Shown: positions 8,335 through 16,680, counted from the first letter of the stretch. The stretch: 51,601 nt of DNA from Rhodospirillaceae bacterium (GCA_002721365.1 PBKC01000015.1:1-51601), one strand, 5' to 3'. Made by a program: numbers and translations. Notes: a model not told the origin generated them from the letters alone.

Positions 8335-8940
8335 TCAGCCCCGGCCCCTGGCGATGAAGCCGTGCAGGATGTCGGGTACGACTACGCGATCCTCGCCGAC
8401 GGCCGCACAGGCCTCCGCATATGCGTCCGCCGCGCCATGACTCACTGCGATCACCCAGCGCTCGACATCGGCGACGGCATCGCCATCGACCGCCTCCACA
8501 CCGCAGATACGGCCGGTCCCTTTGTCGGTGCGGACCACACCCGCGACGGTGATCGGCCTGTTCAAGCTGCACAGCACGGCGATCTCGGCTAGGTCCTCGG
8601 CGCCACAGATTGCGATACGCCGAATCTCCGCCGCCTCCAGCTCGTCCATCAGACGATCGAAGCTCTGTCGCGCGCGACGGAAGAAACGCAGGGACTCGCT
8701 GAAATATTCAGCGGTCAGGCGGCTCTTCTCGGCGAATCCCTTGGGCGTCAGGTAGTAGCGATAGCGCCGCGCCGGCACCTCGGAAACCTTGATCAACCCC
8801 TTGCGAACACAGCGTTTCACATAGGTGTTGGTCATGCCGAGCGCGATGCCGAGATCGCTCGCCAACTTGCGCTGATTGACCTCCTCGCCACGGTCGATGT
8901 GTTCGAGCAGGTCGCGGATGATGGTTTCTTCGCGGTCCAC
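8335..8940 (-). CDS. EPS-associated winged-helix regulator with C-terminal nucleotide-binding-like domain
   Basis: The 201-residue protein begins with a MarR-like winged helix (residues 1-95) of the EPS-associated regulator type: NQRKLASDLGIALGMTNTYV is the recognition helix region and YYLTPKGFAEKSRLTAEYF the conserved wing. The second half (about residues 100-195; RRIAICGAEDLAEIAV, then AGVVRTDKGTGRICG) resembles the small Rossmann domain found in PglD and CapD/PglF proteins, including a GxxxLAEI-like nucleotide loop. I infer a DNA-binding sensor that reads a nucleotide, nucleotide-sugar or CoA. It is the first gene of the legionaminate operon. GTG 8940 is the first start after an in-frame TAG; its Shine-Dalgarno is poor. 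Twin inverted repeats and a promoter lie 97-146 bp upstream, suggesting autoregulation. Confidence 0.72.
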   Translation of the reverse strand: MDREETIIRDLLEHIDRGEEVNQRKLASDLGIALGMTNTYVKRCVRKGLIKVSEVPARRYRYYLTPKGFAEKSRLTAEYFSESLRFFRRARQSFDRLMDELEAAEIRRIAICGAEDLAEIAVLCSLNRPITVAGVVRTDKGTGRICGVEAVDGDAVADVERWVIAVSHGAADAYAEACAAVGEDRVVVPDILHGFIARGRG

Positions 8941-8978
8941 GGAGATATCGTCGGAGTGCGTCTGTGCCGGCCTTCGGC

Positions 8979-8990
8979 CATGCTACCGCC
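8979..8990 (-). promoter_or_regulatory. ops-like RfaH recruitment element
   Basis: Read on the minus strand these 12 bases are GGCGGTAGCATG. The enterobacterial ops element is GGCGGTAGCGTG, so 11 of 12 match. It lies 38 bases upstream of the regulator start, downstream of the predicted promoter, where an ops element must be to act on elongating RNA polymerase. An RfaH-like NusG paralogue is encoded at 12.7-13.2 kb. Whether the alphaproteobacterial paralogue reads the same sequence is not known to me. Confidence 0.5.
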
Positions 8991-9036
8991 GGTCCGGGTG
9001 ACAAGCCGCCAGCCGGTCCGGGAACGTCCGGTCACC

Positions 9037-9064
9037 ATCATGTTCATTCCATGAACGCGGTCAA
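9037..9064 (-). promoter_or_regulatory. Predicted sigma70-type promoter of the legionaminate operon
   Basis: On the minus strand TTGACC (9059-9064) and CATGAT (9037-9042) are separated by 16 bases, a fair -35/-10 pair (5/6 and 4/6 to consensus). The start of transcription would be near 9030, giving a leader of about 90 bases. The promoter is overlapped by one inverted repeat and flanked by another, which is how repressor sites usually sit. Confidence 0.5.
9042..9056. promoter_or_regulatory. Operator 1: GTTCA-N5-TGAAC inverted repeat
   Basis: GTTCA (9042-9046) and TGAAC (9052-9056) form a perfect dyad with spacer TTCCA. It lies between and partly over the predicted -35 and -10 hexamers. It has the same form as the repeat at 9072-9086, with centres exactly 30 bp (about three helical turns) apart, so two dimers could bind on one face of the DNA. 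The winged-helix regulator encoded just downstream is the obvious candidate protein. Confidence 0.6.
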
Positions 9065-9071
9065 GATCGAT

Positions 9072-9086
9072 GTTCACGAAATGAAC
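9072..9086. promoter_or_regulatory. Operator 2: GTTCA-N5-TGAAC inverted repeat
   Basis: GTTCA (9072-9076) and TGAAC (9082-9086), spacer CGAAA; the dyad extends to ATGTTCA/TGAACAT (7 bp per arm, 9070-9088). It lies just upstream of the predicted -35 of the legionaminate operon and 145 bp upstream of the cysD start, so cysD could also be affected. Confidence 0.6.
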
Positions 9087-9230
9087 ATCATCCCCACAAT
9101 TCCCGCTGGGCCCTGTTGCGCCGCCAATAAGGATCGCCTAAACAACGAAAGGGGCTGCCAGCAACGCTTTGTTCACCAAGTTGCCCTAGAAAGCACCTCC
9201 CATCGCGCCTCTAAACCGGTGAATTCCATC

Positions 9231-10028
9231 ATGCTGACACATCTCGACGCCCTCGAGAGCCAGAGCGTCTATATCTTCCGCGAAGCCTTCAATCGCATCG
9301 ACAAGATCGGCATGCTGTGGTCGATCGGTAAGGATTCGAACGTCATGCTGTGGCTGGCGAAGAAGGCGTTCTTCGGGCACGTGCCGTTCCCGGTCGTCCA
9401 CGTCGACACCGGCAAGAAGATGCCGGAGATGTACGAGTTCCGGGACAGGTACGCGAAGGAATGGGGGCTCGACCTCGTTCTCGGCGACTGCCCGCCGGTC
9501 GAATCCATGGACCAGAGCCTGCCGCCCGCAGCGCGCTCGGCCGCCCGCAAGACGGCCGGTCTGAAGAAGATCATCGAGCAGCACAAGTTCACCGGCATCA
9601 TTGCCGGCATCCGCCGCGACGAGCAGGCGACCCGCGCCAAGGAACGCGTGTTCAGCCCGCGCGCCGAGAATGCGCAGTGGGACGTCCGCAACCAGCCGCC
9701 GGAGTTCTGGGACCAGTACAACACCGAATTCCCCCCGGGGACGCATATCCGCATCCACCCGCTCCTGCACTGGACCGAGATCGACATCTGGCGTTACGTG
9801 CAGCGTGAGAAGATCCCGATGGTCGATCTCTATTTCGCCAAGAACGGCAAGCGCTATCGCTCGCTCGGCGACAAGGACATCACCTTCCCGATCGACAGCA
9901 ACGCGGAGACCATCGAAGAAATCATCGCCGAGCTGGAGGCCACCAAGGCGCCGGAGCGCGCCGGGCGGGCCATGGATCATGAAGCGGAGGACGCGTTCGA
10001 GCGCCTTCGCGCCGACGGTTACATGTGA
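9231..10028 (+). CDS. cysD: Sulfate adenylyltransferase subunit 2
   Basis: The 265-residue small subunit of ATP sulfurylase, which makes adenosine-5'-phosphosulfate from ATP and sulfate together with CysN. The PP-loop is modified to [15 protein letters not shown] near residue 30, as in all CysD proteins, and the family segments [18 protein letters not shown] and [17 protein letters not shown] are intact. ATG 9231 gives the normal N-terminus MLTHLDALE; the open frame extends upstream without homology. It overlaps or abuts cysNC. It is transcribed away from the legionaminate operon, with about 290 bp shared upstream DNA. No sulfite or PAPS reductase is in the window, so the activated sulfate may be used for transfer reactions. 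Confidence 0.95.
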   Translation: MLTHLDALESQSVYIFREAFNRIDKIGMLWSIGKDSNVMLWLAKKAFFGHVPFPVVHVDTGKKMPEMYEFRDRYAKEWGLDLVLGDCPPVESMDQSLPPAARSAARKTAGLKKIIEQHKFTGIIAGIRRDEQATRAKERVFSPRAENAQWDVRNQPPEFWDQYNTEFPPGTHIRIHPLLHWTEIDIWRYVQREKIPMVDLYFAKNGKRYRSLGDKDITFPIDSNAETIEEIIAELEATKAPERAGRAMDHEAEDAFERLRADGYM

Positions 10029-10042
10029 GCGGAGGGCAAACC

Positions 10043-11914
10043 ATGACCACACCCCGTGAAGCCCTGCGCATCGTCATCGTCGGCCATGTCGACCATGGCA
10101 AATCGACCCTCGTCGGCCGCCTGTTCTACGACACCGGCTCGCTGCCGGAAGGGCGCTTCGAAGCGATCCAGGATATGTGCCGCCGCCGCGGCATGCCGTT
10201 CGAATGGGCGTTCCTCACCGACGCGCTGCAGGCGGAGCGCGACCAGGGGATCACCATCGACACCACCCAGGTCTGGTTCCGGACGCCCAAGCGCGAGACG
10301 GTTATCATCGACGCCCCCGGCCACAAGCAGTTCTTGAAGAACATGGTGACCGGCGCGGCGAGCGCGGAAGCGGCGCTGCTGATCATCGACGCCGAAGAAG
10401 GCATGCGCGAGCAGTCGCGCCGCCACGGCTATCTGCTCCACCTGCTGGGCATTTCCCAGGTCGCGGTGGTGGTCAACAAGATGGACCGGGTCGGCTATTC
10501 GCGTGAGCGCTTCGTCGAAGTCGAGCGGGACTGCGCCAGCTATCTCAGCGGCATGGGCGTCGTTCCGTCGGCTATGGTCCCGGTGTCGGCCCGCGAAGGC
10601 GACAACATCGCCGAGCGTTCGGCCAATATGCCCTGGTATGACGGCCCGACCGTGATCGAGGCGCTGGACGACTTCCATCCCATGCCGTCGGCGGCCGACC
10701 TGCCGCTGCGCATGCCGATCCAGGACGTCTACCGCTTCGACGACCGGCGCATCTTCGCCGGCCGCGTCGAGAGCGGCATCCTCCGGGTCGGCGACACGGT
10801 GATGTTCTCGCCGTCGAACCGCACCGCCAAGGTCAAGACCATCGAAGCCTGGTCGGCCGACCAGCCGATCGAGGTGCGCGCCGGTCAGTCGGTCGGCTTC
10901 ACCCTCGACGACCAGCTGTTCGTCGAGCGCGGCGAGGTGGTGAGCCACACCGACAGCCTGCCGGTCGAGACCAACGTGTTCCGCGCCCGTATCTTCTGGC
11001 TGGACGAGCAGCCGATGGTCCCGGGCCGGGCCTATAAGATCAAGCTCAACACCACCAGCACCGACGTGCGGCTGCAGTCGGTCGAGAAGGTCATCGACTC
11101 CCACGACCTGAGCTCCGTCGCGGGCGACCGTGTCGAGCAGAACGCGGTGGCCGAGGTGGTGCTGCGCGGCCGCACGATGCTGGCCCTCGACGAGCACGCC
11201 ACCAACCCGCGGATGGGCCGTTTCGTCATCACCGACAACTACCGGATCGTCGGCGGCGGCATCATCAGCATGGAGGGCTATCCCGACCAGCGGCAGCTCA
11301 TCACCTCGCTGGCGACCAACATCACCCAGGTCGAGAAGGGCATCAACGCCGAGGTCCGCTGGAGCCGCAACGGCCACCGCGGCGGCGTGCTGTGGTTCAC
11401 CGGCCTGTCCGGCGCCGGCAAGTCCACCGTGGCCCTGGCGGTCGAGCGTGAGCTGTTCCGCCGCGGCTACCACGTCTACGTGCTGGACGGCGACAATGTC
11501 CGCGCCGGGCTGAACGCCAATCTCGGCTTCTCGCCGGAAGAGCGCGCGGAGAACATCCGCCGTGTCGGCGAGGCGGCGGCCTTGTTTGCCGATGCCGGAT
11601 TCATCGTCGTCACCGCGTTCATCTCGCCCTACCGGTCGGACCGCGACCGTGCCCGCGAGGCGGCCATGCGGGTGGTCGGCGAGGGGGCCTTCCACGAGAT
11701 CCATATCGACGCGTCGCTGGCAGTTTGCGAGCAGCGCGATCCCAAGGGTCTCTACAAGCGCGCCCGCACCGGCGACATCCGCGACTTCACCGGCATCTCC
11801 GCGCCGTACGAAGCACCGGACGCGCCGGAGCTGACCGTGAGCACCGACAAGCAGACGGTCGAGGAAAGCGTCGCCCAGATCCTGGGCTACGTCGACCAGA
11901 AGCTCGCCAACTGA
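10043..11914 (+). CDS. cysNC: Bifunctional sulfate adenylyltransferase GTPase subunit / APS kinase
   Basis: The 623-residue fusion joins the CysN GTPase to the CysC kinase. CysN: G1 motif GHVDHGKST (residues 14-22), DAPGHKQF near 90, NKMD near 145, then EF-Tu-like beta-barrel domains to about residue 440. CysC: P-loop [11 protein letters not shown] near 455, [10 protein letters not shown], and the C-terminal substrate segment [17 protein letters not shown]. CysN hydrolyses GTP to drive APS formation; CysC phosphorylates APS to PAPS. ATG 10043 has GGAGGG 7 bases upstream; a GTG at 10025 overlapping the cysD stop is less likely. The fusion, as in rhizobial NodQ, often feeds sulfotransferases acting on extracellular sugars. 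Confidence 0.95.
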   Translation: MTTPREALRIVIVGHVDHGKSTLVGRLFYDTGSLPEGRFEAIQDMCRRRGMPFEWAFLTDALQAERDQGITIDTTQVWFRTPKRETVIIDAPGHKQFLKNMVTGAASAEAALLIIDAEEGMREQSRRHGYLLHLLGISQVAVVVNKMDRVGYSRERFVEVERDCASYLSGMGVVPSAMVPVSAREGDNIAERSANMPWYDGPTVIEALDDFHPMPSAADLPLRMPIQDVYRFDDRRIFAGRVESGILRVGDTVMFSPSNRTAKVKTIEAWSADQPIEVRAGQSVGFTLDDQLFVERGEVVSHTDSLPVETNVFRARIFWLDEQPMVPGRAYKIKLNTTSTDVRLQSVEKVIDSHDLSSVAGDRVEQNAVAEVVLRGRTMLALDEHATNPRMGRFVITDNYRIVGGGIISMEGYPDQRQLITSLATNITQVEKGINAEVRWSRNGHRGGVLWFTGLSGAGKSTVALAVERELFRRGYHVYVLDGDNVRAGLNANLGFSPEERAENIRRVGEAAALFADAGFIVVTAFISPYRSDRDRAREAAMRVVGEGAFHEIHIDASLAVCEQRDPKGLYKRARTGDIRDFTGISAPYEAPDAPELTVSTDKQTVEESVAQILGYVDQKLAN

Positions 11915-12687
11915 TGGCCGAGGACAGGCAGAAGCTCCTGCATGCGCTGTGCGAAATCGCGCAGCGGGCAGGGGCCGAAATCCTCCGCCATTACGACGGC
12001 AAGGTGGAAGTTCAGCGCAAGGCCGATGACTCCCCGGTCACGGCGGCCGACGAGGCCGCCAACGACCTGATCGTCGACGCCCTGCAGAGCCTGACGCCGG
12101 ACATCCCGGTCGTCGCCGAGGAGAGCGTCGCCCGCGGCGATATCCCGGCGACCGCCGGCGGCGCCTTCTGGCTGGTGGACCCGCTGGACGGCACCAAGGA
12201 GTTCATCAGCCGGAACGGCGAGTTCACCGTCAACATCGCCCTGATCGAAGGGGGCAAACCGACGATGGGCGTGGTTCTGGCCCCGGCCATCGGCGAGCTT
12301 TATTCGGGGGCGGCGGGAATCGGGGCGTTCCTCGCCACCGACACCGAGCCGGCGATGAAGATCACCGCGCGGCGGCAGGCCGAGGACGGCGCCGTCGTGC
12401 TGGTCAGCCGTTCGCACCGCGACAAGGCGACCGATGAATACCTCGCCACGGTGAAGGTGAAGGACGAACGGTCGGCCGGCAGCTCGCTCAAGTTCTGCGT
12501 CGTCGCGGCGGGCGAGGCCGACATCTACCCGCGCATGGGCCGGACCATGGAATGGGACACGGCCGCCGGCCACGCTGTCCTGTCCGCAGCGGGCGGCCGC
12601 GTCGAAACTCTGGACGGCGACGAGCTGGTCTACGGCAAGCCGGGCCACGAGAACCCCTGGTTCGTCGCGTTCGGCGTCAAGGACTGA
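11914..12687 (+). CDS. cysQ: 3'(2'),5'-bisphosphate nucleotidase
   Basis: A 257-residue member of the inositol-monophosphatase family. Metal-binding motifs are clear: AEES (about residue 69), DPLDGTKEFI (about 89-98) and MEWDTAAGHAVL near residue 212, all normal for CysQ. It removes the 3'-phosphate of PAP, the by-product of sulfotransfer or PAPS reduction. The start shares one base with the cysNC stop, so cysD-cysNC-cysQ are one operon. Its presence supports a real flux through PAPS and PAP. It ends 10 bp before the convergent RfaH-like gene. Confidence 0.93.
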   Translation: MAEDRQKLLHALCEIAQRAGAEILRHYDGKVEVQRKADDSPVTAADEAANDLIVDALQSLTPDIPVVAEESVARGDIPATAGGAFWLVDPLDGTKEFISRNGEFTVNIALIEGGKPTMGVVLAPAIGELYSGAAGIGAFLATDTEPAMKITARRQAEDGAVVLVSRSHRDKATDEYLATVKVKDERSAGSSLKFCVVAAGEADIYPRMGRTMEWDTAAGHAVLSAAGGRVETLDGDELVYGKPGHENPWFVAFGVKD

Positions 12688-12696
12688 GCACCAGGT

Positions 12697-13194
12697 TCAC
12701 GGCCGCTCGATATCGGTGGACGGCACCGTCACGCTGATCGAGCGGCCGAGAAGCCCCAGCAGCACAACGACCCGTTCATCGTCGTCACGGGCCTGGAAGA
12801 TTCCTTCCAGGTCGGCGAGCGGGCCGGCGACGATCCGTACCGGATCGCCGCTTTGAAAGCTTTCGGCCGACAGGATGACATAGCCGTCGGCATCGCATCC
12901 GCCCCTCAGTCCTTTGACGACCGCGTCATCGATCGGCGTCGGCCCGTCGCTGTTGCCGACCAGAGACCGCACCCCGTAGGTCGACAGGATCCGGCGCCAT
13001 TGCTCCGCCGCGAGATCCAGATGCACGAACAGATAACGCGGGAAGACCGGCCGGGCGACGATCTCGCTGCGCCCGGCATGACGGCGGCGGCGGCGATACT
13101 CCGGCAGCCAGGTTTCGAAGCCCTGACGCTTCAGATTGGTGACCGCCCGCCCTTCCGACTGCGGCAGCGTGTGAACCACGTACCAACGCTTCAT
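12697..13194 (-). CDS. rfaH: NusG-family specialised antiterminator (RfaH-like)
   Basis: The 165-residue protein starts with the NGN domain (MKRWYVVHTLPQSEGRA, then FPRYLFVHLDL) and ends with a KOW domain (GDPVRIVAGPLADLEG). The basic YRRRRRHAGR insert and overall form are those of RfaH/UpxY-type paralogues rather than housekeeping NusG, which is normally next to secE and rplK. Such proteins ride on RNA polymerase and prevent early termination in long surface-polysaccharide operons. It stands between two glycan loci, and an ops-like sequence is in the leader of the legionaminate operon. The gene is 13 bp downstream of the DUF218 gene and probably co-transcribed with it. Confidence 0.85.
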   Translation of the reverse strand: MKRWYVVHTLPQSEGRAVTNLKRQGFETWLPEYRRRRRHAGRSEIVARPVFPRYLFVHLDLAAEQWRRILSTYGVRSLVGNSDGPTPIDDAVVKGLRGGCDADGYVILSAESFQSGDPVRIVAGPLADLEGIFQARDDDERVVVLLGLLGRSISVTVPSTDIERP

Positions 13195-13207
13195 GACGGT
13201 TCCGCCA

Positions 13208-13951
13208 CTAAAGGTCTCCGAGGGCGATATCGCCGCGTATGAGATAGGTGAGGATCGCCGCGTATTCATGCAGGGCGGCGCGGCTCTGCGCCAGCCCGAC
13301 CGCGCTCGGCAGCAATTCCATCCAGCCCCGGGCGGGGCTATCCTCGACCAGCGACGGCGGGCTCCGCAGCACTTCGATCCCGTGATGCCGGAGGCTCGCC
13401 GCCATTCGCGCGAAATGAACCGGCGAGGTCACCAGGACCACCTGTGGCCCCTCTTTGCCGCCCAGCATCCCGGCCAAGGCCGCCGCTGTCTCGCGCGTAT
13501 TCCGGGCCGCCGTCTCCAGCCTGATTCCGGGTCCATCCAGATCCATGACCCGCGCCACCACGGTCGCCTCCGGCGGCTGGTCCCCGAGCGGCGCGCCACC
13601 GGCGACGACCAGCGCCGCGCCTGAGGACCGGTGCTCCGTCATCCCGACCGCGGTGCGACGGATCGTTTCCGCAGACGGCCACCAGACGCCCGCCCCGTCG
13701 ACGAAAATTCCTGCGGTCGGAACGACTACCGCGTAACGACCCATCGGCTCGGCACCGCGCATCGCGCCGGCCGCCAACGGGCGGGACAGAGCCTCCGCCA
13801 CCATGGGCAGGCTGAGCGCAGTCAGCACGGCCGTCGCCAAAACGAACAGGGCGTTCCGCAGACGACCCCATCGCCAGACGAGCAGTGCCGCCAGCATCAG
13901 CAGCAGGACCGGAATCGGCATCGCGAACAGGGTTTCGAGAACGTCCCGCAT
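13208..13951 (-). CDS. DUF218 / YdcF-family membrane protein
   Basis: The 247-residue protein has two N-terminal hydrophobic segments (about residues 10-25 and 32-52) and a DUF218 domain: YAVVVPTAGIFVDG, then AALVVAGGAPLG, TAARNTRETAA and VVLVTSPVHFARMAAS. SanA/YdcF proteins bind nucleotides or act in envelope barrier functions; the ElyC member affects undecaprenyl-phosphate use. A link to envelope polysaccharide is therefore plausible. It is the upstream gene of a two-gene unit with the RfaH-like gene and is divergent from legB, with about 220 bp between them. Confidence 0.82.
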   Translation of the reverse strand: MRDVLETLFAMPIPVLLLMLAALLVWRWGRLRNALFVLATAVLTALSLPMVAEALSRPLAAGAMRGAEPMGRYAVVVPTAGIFVDGAGVWWPSAETIRRTAVGMTEHRSSGAALVVAGGAPLGDQPPEATVVARVMDLDGPGIRLETAARNTRETAAALAGMLGGKEGPQVVLVTSPVHFARMAASLRHHGIEVLRSPPSLVEDSPARGWMELLPSAVGLAQSRAALHEYAAILTYLIRGDIALGDL

Positions 13952-14174
13952 CGCCGCCGATCACACCCGGTCGCGAAAGCATTGTGATGCCCGACCACCC
14001 AAAGTAAAAACCGGCATCAATGTCGAAACGCTCCTCATCATCGCGGGTGGCGCCGGGAATCGCCGGCCGGCCGTGCCGCTTCGAACGCGCGCTGGACCGT
14101 GGCATCGGACCCGAGAATAGCCATCGCTTCCAAGCCGTCATCCCCGATCATGCGAACGGAGGTCGAACCGCCTG

Positions 14175-15182
14175 ATGGCCTATGACGGCAAGAAGGTCCT
14201 CGTCACAGGGGCCGACGGCTTCATCGGTTCGCACGTCGTCGAGCAGCTCGCGGCCGCCGGCGCTTCGGTTACCGCGCTCGCACTTTACGACGCCTTCGAC
14301 CGCAGCGGCTGGCTCGACAGCCTGCCGGCCGAAACCCGGTCCGCGATCCGCATCGAGCGCGGCGACATGCGGGATGCCGGCTTCGTCGGGCGCCTCGCCG
14401 CCGGCCACGACATGGCGTTTCACCTCGCCGCACTGATCGCCATCCCGTACTCCTACGCGGCGGCGCAGTCCTATGTGGACGTCAACGTCACCGGGACCCT
14501 CAACCTGTTCGAGGCGGCCCGGATGCACGGTCTGGAGCGCATCGTCCACACCTCGACCAGCGAGGTCTACGGGACCGCGCAGACGGTGCCGATAGCCGAG
14601 GACCACCCGCTGCAGGCGCAGTCGCCTTACGCCGCCAGCAAGATCGGCGGCGACATGATGGCGATGGCCTATGCGCGCTCCTTCGATCTGCCGGTCGTGG
14701 TGCTGCGGCCGTTCAATACCTACGGGCCCCGCCAGAGCGAACGGGCGGTGATCGCCAGCGTGATCCGTCAGGTTCTGGATCCCGCCTGCCAGACCGTTCG
14801 GGTCGGCGACACCACGCCTAAACGCGATTTCACCTTCGTTGGCGATACCGCCGCCGCTTTCCTCGCCGCCGGCGGCGCCGACGGCCTCGACTTCGGCGAG
14901 CCCTACAACTGCGGAAGCGGGATCGCGGTGACCATCGGCGAGATGATCGACACCGTGCAGTCGCTCGCCGGCACCGCGAAGGCGATCGAGACCGAAGCGG
15001 CGCGCTTCCGGCCGGAGAATTCGGAGGTCCGCATGCTGCTTGCCGACGCGACGCGCTTCATCGCCGCCAGCGGATGGCGGCCGCAGACCGATTTCCGCGC
15101 TGGCCTCGACCATACGATCGCCTGGTGGCGCGACCGGCTTAAGGCGGGCGTCGTCCGACCGGACGCCCGCTATTCGGTCTGA
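14175..15182 (+). CDS. legB: NAD-dependent sugar 4,6-dehydratase (LegB-like)
   Basis: The 335-residue extended SDR has the NAD-binding TGADGFIGSH (residues 11-20), the TSTSEVYGT segment and the catalytic YAASK (Tyr about 152, Lys about 156), with RPFNTYGPRQ after it. Family resemblance is to LegB dehydratases, which convert NDP-GlcNAc to the 4-keto-6-deoxy sugar that LegC aminates. It is the one pathway step absent from the 1-9 kb operon and heads a second plus-strand glycan operon instead. GGAGGT lies about 11 bases upstream of the ATG. GDP- versus UDP-sugar preference is not visible; PtmE in the first operon suggests GDP. Confidence 0.85.
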   Translation: MAYDGKKVLVTGADGFIGSHVVEQLAAAGASVTALALYDAFDRSGWLDSLPAETRSAIRIERGDMRDAGFVGRLAAGHDMAFHLAALIAIPYSYAAAQSYVDVNVTGTLNLFEAARMHGLERIVHTSTSEVYGTAQTVPIAEDHPLQAQSPYAASKIGGDMMAMAYARSFDLPVVVLRPFNTYGPRQSERAVIASVIRQVLDPACQTVRVGDTTPKRDFTFVGDTAAAFLAAGGADGLDFGEPYNCGSGIAVTIGEMIDTVQSLAGTAKAIETEAARFRPENSEVRMLLADATRFIAASGWRPQTDFRAGLDHTIAWWRDRLKAGVVRPDARYSV

Positions 15183-15186
15183 CCCG

Positions 15187-16680
15187 ATGGCATCGTCGAA
15201 GGCTGGGGCCGCCACGGTGATCGAACGGACGCCCGCACAATCCGCACCGCTTCCTTTGTCCCCGACCAAGGAAGCGACGCGACGCCTGGCCGATTCCGTC
15301 GCCGCCGAGCGCAAATCGTGGATCGGGCGGAACCGCTACTACTACGAGGACCATTACCGCTACATGCGGTTCCTGGTCCCCAAAGGGTCCCGCGTCCTCG
15401 ATCTCGGCTGTGGAACCGGCGATCTGCTGGCGGAACTGGAACCCTCCCACGCTGTCGGGGTCGATCTCAGCGAGGCGATGATCGACATCGCCCGACGGGA
15501 ACATCCGGGCTACGCGTTCCATGTCGGGGACGTCGAGGACCCGGCGGTCATCGCCGGCCTGGAAGGGCCGTTCGACGTCATCATCCTGTCGGACACCATC
15601 GGCAGCCTGGAAGACATCGAGGCCACCCTTTACGGCCTGCAGCCTCTGTGCGGTCCGGAGACACGCCTCGTGATCTCCTACTATTCGCGCGGCTGGGAAC
15701 CGCTGCTGAAGCTTGCCGAGCGGATGGGTACCAAGCAGCGGCAGCTCCCCCTGAACTGGCTGTCGACCAGCGACATCGCCGGTCTCTTGTCGCTCGCCGA
15801 TTTCGAGATCATCAAGCGCGAGTGGCGCCAGCTTCTGCCCAAGAGATTTCTTGGCCTGGGACCGCTGGTCAACGGGACCTTGGCGCCGATTCCGGGCATT
15901 CGGCGCCTGTGCTTCCGCAACTACGTCGTCGCTCGATCGATCATCGAGAAAGCGCGGCCCTACCGCTCCGCCACCGTGTTGGTACCCTGCCGGAACGAGC
16001 GCGGCAATATCGAGGCCGCCGTCCAGCGCACGCCGCAGTTCTGCGACGACGTCGAGATCCTGTTCGTCGAGGGCCACAGCGCCGACGGCACGCTGGAGGA
16101 GATCGAACGCGTCCGCGACGCCTATCCCGACCGCGACATCAAGGTCTTCGTCCAGCCGGGCAAGGGCAAGGGCGATGCCGTCCGCCACGGCTTCGCCAAT
16201 GCCCGCGGCGACGTGCTGATGATCCTGGACGCCGACCTCACCATGCCGCCCGAGGCGCTGCCCAAGTTCTACAACGCGCTGGCGAGCGGCAAAGGCGAGT
16301 TCGTGAACGGCACGCGGCTGGTCTATCCGATGGAGCAGCGGGCGATGCGCCCCCTCAACCTGATGGCCAACCGCACCTTCTCGCTGGTGTTCTCCTGGCT
16401 GCTGAACCAGCGGTTCACCGACACGCTGTGCGGGACCAAGGCGCTGAGTCGGGAGCATTACCGGCGGATCGCCGAGGGCCGCGACTATTTCGGGTCGTTC
16501 GATCCCTTCGGCGATTTCGACCTCCTGTTCGGGGCTGCCAAGGCGAACCTGAAGATCGTCGAGATCCCCATCCGCTATGCGGAGCGGCGCTACGGCGCGC
16601 CGCAGATTTCGCGCTTCCGCGACGGATGGTACCTGCTGCGCATGGTCGCCTTCGCGTACCGCAAGCTGAAGATCCCGTGA
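15187..16680 (+). CDS. Methyltransferase-glycosyltransferase 2 fusion
   Basis: A 497-residue two-domain protein. Residues about 60-230 are a class I SAM methyltransferase: VLDLGCGTGDLLAE (motif I) and HAVGVDLSEAMI. Residues about 255-497 are a GT2 domain of the dolichol/polyprenyl-phosphate sugar synthase type: TVLVPCRNERGNIEAAV, the acidic ILDADLTMPPEALPK metal site, and DTLCGTKALSREHYRRI. The GT2 part probably loads a sugar from a nucleotide donor onto undecaprenyl phosphate for the GT39-like enzyme encoded next. The methyltransferase may methylate a glycan unit. The gene starts four bases after legB and its stop overlaps the next start (GTGA). The domain functions are family-level statements; the pairing with GT39 is inference. 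Confidence 0.8.
   Translation: MASSKAGAATVIERTPAQSAPLPLSPTKEATRRLADSVAAERKSWIGRNRYYYEDHYRYMRFLVPKGSRVLDLGCGTGDLLAELEPSHAVGVDLSEAMIDIARREHPGYAFHVGDVEDPAVIAGLEGPFDVIILSDTIGSLEDIEATLYGLQPLCGPETRLVISYYSRGWEPLLKLAERMGTKQRQLPLNWLSTSDIAGLLSLADFEIIKREWRQLLPKRFLGLGPLVNGTLAPIPGIRRLCFRNYVVARSIIEKARPYRSATVLVPCRNERGNIEAAVQRTPQFCDDVEILFVEGHSADGTLEEIERVRDAYPDRDIKVFVQPGKGKGDAVRHGFANARGDVLMILDADLTMPPEALPKFYNALASGKGEFVNGTRLVYPMEQRAMRPLNLMANRTFSLVFSWLLNQRFTDTLCGTKALSREHYRRIAEGRDYFGSFDPFGDFDLLFGAAKANLKIVEIPIRYAERRYGAPQISRFRDGWYLLRMVAFAYRKLKIP

Noticed and set aside
9160..9185. A further GTTCA upstream of cysD considered as a third operator
   Set aside because: The partner half TGAAC is not found at the required distance.
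10019..11704. A 561-codon open frame antisense to cysNC
   Set aside because: It mirrors CysNC codons; no start context or family features.
13952..14174. Upstream region of legB, searched for an ops-like element or GTTCA-N5-TGAAC operators
   Set aside because: Neither motif is present, so the second glycan locus cannot be tied to the same control from sequence.
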